NCBI GenBank assembly: GCA_928212115.1
Contig: CAKMRJ010005745.1
Location: forward strand, 225,163,779-225,227,778
Source: Lactuca virosa
Lineage: Eukaryota; Streptophyta; Magnoliopsida; Asterales; Asteraceae
Reading direction: 5' to 3'
DNA length: 64,000 nucleotides
Shown here piece by piece: positions 59,282-64,000 of the stretch (position 1 is the first letter of the stretch; each line of letters opens with the position of its first letter). A program made the position numbers and the translations under genes. The notes beneath the pieces were generated by a model. That model had not been told where the DNA came from, did no database searches, and saw only the letters and a program-made list of their open reading frames with translations.

Positions 59282-59836
59282 TAGCTGGGCATCGGGAAGT
59301 TTTGGATGAAGTCTTGACAAGGATGGAATCCGGTTCTCACAGCATTCGATGGAGGCTGCTGACACTGCTAGTGCTGCTAGACGAGTGGCATGTCGTGGCG
59401 ATGACCGCATATTATGTGCTTGTTGGGCTATTACTGATGTGGTGCTGATGATTCTTGTTGGGATAACGCGATGTGTTTGGTTCTGATTTCAGTATTTTAT
59501 TTTATTTTGTCATGAAATGAAAACCCATGTTGGTGTCTTTTGGGAAAGACATTTAAAACTTTATTTTGGGATTGATGTATTGGTTTGGTTTTAAACATTT
59601 CAATGGTAATGAAGATTTTATTTTATGTTTGAAAACTTTTACTATGAGGTCAACCCTAGAATTTAATCGTAAATGGTCGAATAAAAGATTTTTCTTTCCT
59701 TTTCTTTCTAAAATATATATGCCTAGTATTAATGCAAAACAATGTTTGACAACACTTACGGTTTTCAAATATAGCCGAACTAAATATTATACTTTTTTAT
59801 GTATTTATACGTATTTCTTCTCCTGTGTAATAGAAC
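59282..59836 (+). other. Element D spacer before gag
   Basis: No coding feature I can support. Ends TTCTCCTGTGTAATAGAAC before the gag ATG. Confidence 0.4.
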
Positions 59837-61101
59837 ATGTCAGGAAGCCTAAATCGCGGGCGCCCACAGAACGAAACACCCGATGTTGCTCAAGTGGTAG
59901 CACAACAACTCATGGCAGCAATCCCAAAACTTGTTACTCAAGTAACTGCAGGACTTAATGCTAACCAAGGAAGTAATGGAGGAAATCGGGGAAAACATGA
60001 AAGAGAATGCAACTACAAGTCCTTTATGGCCTGTAACCTAAGGAATACCATGGAAAGGAAGGTGCGGTCGGGTTGCTGAAATGGATTGACAGTATGGAGT
60101 CGGTCCTTCACATTAGCAAATGTCTCGAACGCAACAAAGTGGAGTATGCAACTTGTCTACTTCAGGATAGGGCATTGACCTGTGGTGGAATACTTTAGTG
60201 CAAACCCGAGGTCGTTGCAGCGGCATATCAGCTACTTGGGAAGACCTAAAGAAGCTGCTGATAGAGGAGTATTGTCCCAAGGATGAAATTCAGAATCTTG
60301 AATCTGAGTTCTGGAACCATTCTATGGTTGGAACCAAATAGAGAAGTACAACAGTCGATTTCATGAACTAGCAAACCTGGTACCGCCACATGGTTACTAC
60401 CTACCTGAGGAGAAACGGGTAGATCGTGACATCGGGGTTTGGCAAACCAGAGATTCGGGGAATGGTTACTTCAGCAAACCCAACTACCATTCAAAGTGCA
60501 GTAGTCCTAGCAAATCGACTAACCAATGTGTGATAAGGACGGGAGCGATCCGCAAAGGAAAGCTCTAGTATCAAGAGGAAGCCAACAGATCAGGGAGAGA
60601 GAAGTATGGAGGCAAGTCAGGGAGGAGCAGAAAGTCTCAAGAAACTTTTATTATGGTAAGAGCCCACAGGAGCAAGAACCAGTGGAAAACTCAGGAACAG
60701 AAAGTCATGGGAAGTGCAGGAGCGAAAGCAGTACACGGACCGCACCCGAAGTGCAATAAGTGTAACTTCCATCACAAGGGAGCTTGCCCAGTATCCAAAA
60801 CTGTAAACCGACAGGCCATTACCCCGAAGTATTGTAAGCTGAATAGGATGGAAAAAGGGCAGGTTACGAGTGCGTGTGCGTACTGATCATCTGCGTAGTG
60901 CTTGTCCCAAACTGAACAAGGGGCCTGGTAACATGGACAAGGCCAAGCTAGGCAAAATTTCCAGGAATCAAGGTGGGCGGCCAGAGGTGTAGCCTTTGTG
61001 ATTGGTGCAGAAGAAGCTCGTCAGAACCCTGAAGTGATAACAGGTACGTTTCTCCTGAACAATCATTTTGCATCAATAATATTCGATGCGGGAGCAGATA
61101 G
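59837..61101 (+). pseudogene. Element D gag and start of protease, many frameshifts
   Basis: Starts MSGSLNRGRPQNETPD at 59837, then VAQVVAQQLMAAIPKLVTQV and ERECNYKSFMAC. The gag core is followed only by switching frames: LLKWIDSMESVLHISKC, EYATCLLQDRAL, DLKKLLIEEYCPKDEIQNLE. The zinc region PKCNKCNFHHKGAC is followed by a broken knuckle ending PKYCKLNR. The end encodes GTFLLNNHFASIIFDAGAD, the protease entry with DAG in place of the usual DSG. The frameshifts are spaced by tens to a few hundred bases and mostly involve one base, more than in any gypsy copy to the left, and an assembly gap follows directly. Confidence 0.8.
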
Positions 61102-61114
61102 NNNNNNNNNNNNN
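61102..61114. other. Assembly gap (13 N)
   Basis: Joins element D protease to the middle of a copia leader. The copia LTR, primer site and the left arm of hairpin H2 are not present, so the true missing sequence is probably larger than 13 bases. Confidence 0.95.
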
Positions 61115-64000
61115 GAGCGTGGGTTTACCGGCACATCGATTGAGTGATAAACCTTGAGGTGTACCAAGGATTTGCTGGTACTCACACCTCGTTTTGTGAT
61201 CCTCGGTATCCCAGTCACAAACTTGGAGGGCACACTCGAGATTGAAACATGCCTTTGAAAAGTTCATTGAATCTCAAAAGAATCTAGGAATTTCTAAGAA
61301 CCAATTAAAAACCTAATATTTATATTTCGTTTTTCATGGTGGAAATTGGGAAATTGGTGACTCGTCATCACCTACCTTTCAAATATGTTATAGCTTGGAT
61401 TACGGCATACCTCTTCTAAGTTATAATATATTGTGATTGGATCCTAGCCTTAATATTACATTTGGGTTTTTTATTAAGGACTCTCTTAATATCTAAACTA
61501 ATCTTGTTCTCTTCTTTCAGATGTCTTCAAACCATGCTGCTTCTGGCCTAATCCTAATGGCTCCTTTACCCTTATGAACTTGTGTGGGAAAGTCACTTTT
61601 GATGGATCCAACTTCAATGAATGGATCAGAAACATCAGGATGATTACCCGCTACGAGGACAAGAATAGTCCTTGACAAGGAGCTTAAGGAGATGATGATG
61701 AGACCCACTGCAACTCCCCAGGAGATCGCTGACTTCCGGGCACATGAAAGGGATGCTACAAAAGTGGCAAGCATCATGTTGGCCACCATGACAGCGGAAC
61801 TCCAAAAGTCCTATGAGGACTTCTACCCTTTTGAAATGCACCAGATCTGATGGAAAGATACCATCAAAGTGCACGACAAGAGAGGTATGAAATCATTCTC
61901 TATCATAACAACCATGATGAGGACGGGGAATCCGTCACGAGCCACATGCAGAAAATGCAAAGGTATGTGGATCGGTTGCTGAAGCTTAATGTGAACTTCC
62001 TTGAGGAGCTTGCAATAGATATCATTTTGCACTCCTTACCATCGTGCTATGATCAATTCCGCATGACATATCACATAATAAGGAAGGGACAAGCACACAG
62101 GGACTCCTCAAGACCGCAGAAACAGGTCTTAGGGTAAGTCGGTTGTTAACACTCTACTCCAAACTCCGCCCCGTTTTGGCAATCGGGAAAGGGTAGAGGG
62201 AAGAAGAGGAAGAGCTCTTCGAAGGGTACCAAGGCTAGGACCTTGATGGCTCTTCTTCAGTGGAACCAAGAAAGGTGTCACTCCTTCTTCTGACCCTAAA
62301 GAGGCTGAATGCTTCTATTGCCATGAAAAGTCACATTGGAAGCGGAACTGCCCAAAGTACCAGCAAGATGTGAAGGATGGGAAGTTAAACCCAACCATGC
62401 AGGTATTTACACTATCTTATCTAATAACTCACCCCATTCTAACTCTTGGGTCCTTGATACCGGTTGTGGTATTCATATCTGTTCTGATTTGCAGGGACTA
62501 AGAAGAAGTGAGAATGGGAGCATGGAAGAATAAACTTAATCATGGGGAATAGGAAAGCTTTACCTGTCACCAAGATTGGAGTTTATACTTTATCGCTAAG
62601 TAGTGGTTTAGTTTAGATTTGAATAAATGTTGTTATTCGCCAGAAATGGCAAGAAAAATAATATTTCCTTTCATGCATTGTATAAACAAGGTTTCACCTT
62701 TTCATTTGATAATGAAGTTGGTTCGATTATGCTTTCTTTAATAATGTTCTTTATTTTAAAGCATTACCTTGTGATGGTGTTATGAATGAAACTGTATCTG
62801 TGGTGATACCTTAGGAAATAATGTATTGTTGTTATTGATTTGTTAATGATAATAACTTGGATAAAGCATCATTATGGCATTGTCGTCTTGGACATAATAA
62901 AGCAAGAAACGCATAGGCCGACTCCTAAAAGGAATTGGAGTATTTGACCTAAAGTCATTAATGATAAGTCGATGATGTTGCGAATTATGCTTACTTGAAA
63001 AATGACAAAGTCACCCTTCACAGGTTCTTGTGAGAGGGGTGAAGGTTTGTTGGATCTTATACACACGGATGTGTGTGGGCCCTTCAAACATGCCACAAGG
63101 GATGCTAATCGTGTTATATTTGACTTTTACTGATGATTACAGTAGATATGGATATGTCTACTTAATCAAGCATAAGTCAGAGACTTTGAGAGGTTTAAAG
63201 AGTTTTAAACAGGAAGTCGAGAATCAATTGGGCAGGAAATTAAGATGCTTCGATCCGATCGAGGTGGTGAGTATCTTAGTTCAAAGTTCCTCGACTATCT
63301 TAGGGAATGTGGGATTGTCTCACAATTGACACCTCCCAGGACACCGCAGTTGAATGGTGTAGCTGAGAGGCGTAATCGAACCTTGTTGGATATGGTTCTT
63401 CCATGATGAGTCGAGCTTCGCTACCAATCTCATTTTTGGGGTATGCCTTAGAGACTGCCGCCCATATCCTTAATCTAGTTCCCACAAAGAAAGTTGCCAA
63501 AACTCCTCATGAGATGTGGACTGGTAAAGTACCCAAACTAGACCACATTAAGATTTGGGGTTGCGAGGCTTTCGTGAGACGCGAGACTCATGATAAGCTC
63601 GAACCTCGAAGTGAGAGGTGTATTTTCATCGGCTACCCCCACAAAAATCCTTTGGTTACCTCTTCTACAGACCTAGTGAGAATGTGGTCTTTTGCTAGGA
63701 GGGCGTTCTTTCGAGAGAGAGAGAGAGAGTTCATAAGCCAAGGAGACAGTGGGAGGCAAGTTGACCTTGAAGAAATTCAAGAGTCAAGTGGTGAAGGAAC
63801 TTCAAACCCTAGCACTCAACTTGAGGAGGAAACTTCTGTTGAGCCAATTGACAAGTCTGTACCTCTGAGGCGTTCCACAAGGGTTAGGAATGCACCTGAG
63901 CATTACTATGGATTCCATATTACTGCGGAAGGTGATACACTTATCAGTGATGAGACACTGATAGGTCTGGATGAACCTAACAGTTACGCGGAAGCCATGG
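61115..64000 (+). mobile_element. Copia3: Ty1/copia element related to copia1, 5' end in gap, 3' end outside window
   Basis: Leader from 61115 holds the right part of hairpin H2 (GAGCGTGGGTTTACC, then CATCGAT) and hairpin H3 at 61193-61221 (TTTGTGA/TCACAAA, loop one base different from copia1 and copia2). Polyprotein from 61521 is in the same order as copia1, to which it is closest. Confidence 0.88.
61521..64000 (+). pseudogene. Copia3 gag-pol polyprotein, partial, many frameshifts
   Basis: ATG 61521 (MSSNHAASG) follows CTTCTTTCAG. Recognisable in switching frames: gag (RYHQSARQERYEII, MQKMQRYVDRLLKLNVNF), knuckle CFYCHEKSHWKRNC intact, protease SWVLDTGCGIHICSDLQGL (62443-62500), integrase HCRLGH, CGPF, SDRGG, NGVAERRNR, and the region before reverse transcriptase ending LDEPNSYAEAM at the window edge. 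Single-base losses are dense between 61650 and 63720, sparse from about 63740 on. The 3' half of pol is outside the window. Confidence 0.85.

Larger units (their letters stand above)
54488..61101 (+). mobile_element. Element D: Ty3/gypsy chromovirus-like of a second family, 5' part
   Basis: 5' LTR (54488-58473), primer site, leader with ORF remnant, gag and the start of protease, then an N gap. Gag and LTR differ strongly from A, B, C and F. The 5 bases before the LTR (ATTAA, 54483-54487) are the candidate target duplication. The other end is outside the window. Confidence 0.85.

Overview
The window is plant nuclear repeat DNA with no host gene, tRNA or rRNA gene that I can support. It is a nest of LTR retrotransposons plus the remnant of a DNA transposon. 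The long chromovirus-type Ty3/gypsy LTRs, Angela/Tork-like Ty1/copia elements and a Ulp1-bearing transposon suggest an Asteraceae genome. Lettuce (Lactuca) is my best guess from the general look of the LTRs, at moderate confidence and without any database check.

Left part (1-19673). Gypsy element A (minus strand, about 1-9635) has LTRs of 3.2 kb and a gutted interior. It sits in the integrase region of gypsy element B (plus strand), of which only the 3' half of integrase and a 2.9 kb 3' LTR are visible (9636-13561). B in turn borders a minus-strand CACTA-like transposon remnant (13562 to about 16567) with subterminal palindromes and a decayed, intron-containing Ulp1/C48 protease gene. This is fused to a minus-strand copia fragment E (about 16571-19673) made of a very long gag-like ORF and one 313 bp LTR, with no pol.

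Right part (19674-64000). Gypsy element F (plus; gag 20255-21449, pol 48688-51971, 3' LTR from 52038) was split by gypsy element C (21450-48687), which is flanked by a perfect 5 bp duplication CTTAT. C carries two copia elements: copia1 (22789-30676) in its 5' LTR and copia2 (37947-45850) exactly at its internal/3' LTR border, with the duplication GATGT/GACGT. Copia2 is the best preserved: its 1340-residue polyprotein frame is broken by a single nonsense codon. Gypsy element D (5' LTR 54488-58473, leader, gag) inserted into the F 3' LTR. D runs into a 13 bp N gap at 61102, after which a third copia (copia3) continues past the window end.

Most interesting signals. (1) The long untranslated leader of the copia elements holds two tandem 36-nt hairpins. 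Their 7-bp stems have unrelated sequences but keep complementarity in all four complete copies, and their loops are nearly invariant and carry the palindrome GGTTAACC. Further conserved hairpins flank them. The block lies between a splice-donor-like site in the LTR and a 3' splice-site-like sequence abutting the gag ATG, a layout resembling a retroviral dimerisation/packaging region. (2) Chromoviruses A and C share an extra acidic, coiled-coil ORF of about 209 codons upstream of gag. (3) A 15-base splice-donor-like motif GTGAGTTCATACCCC is identical in five gypsy LTRs. All coding regions here are broken, and most of the stop codons whose ancestral codon can be judged are explained by C-to-T (or G-to-A) changes.
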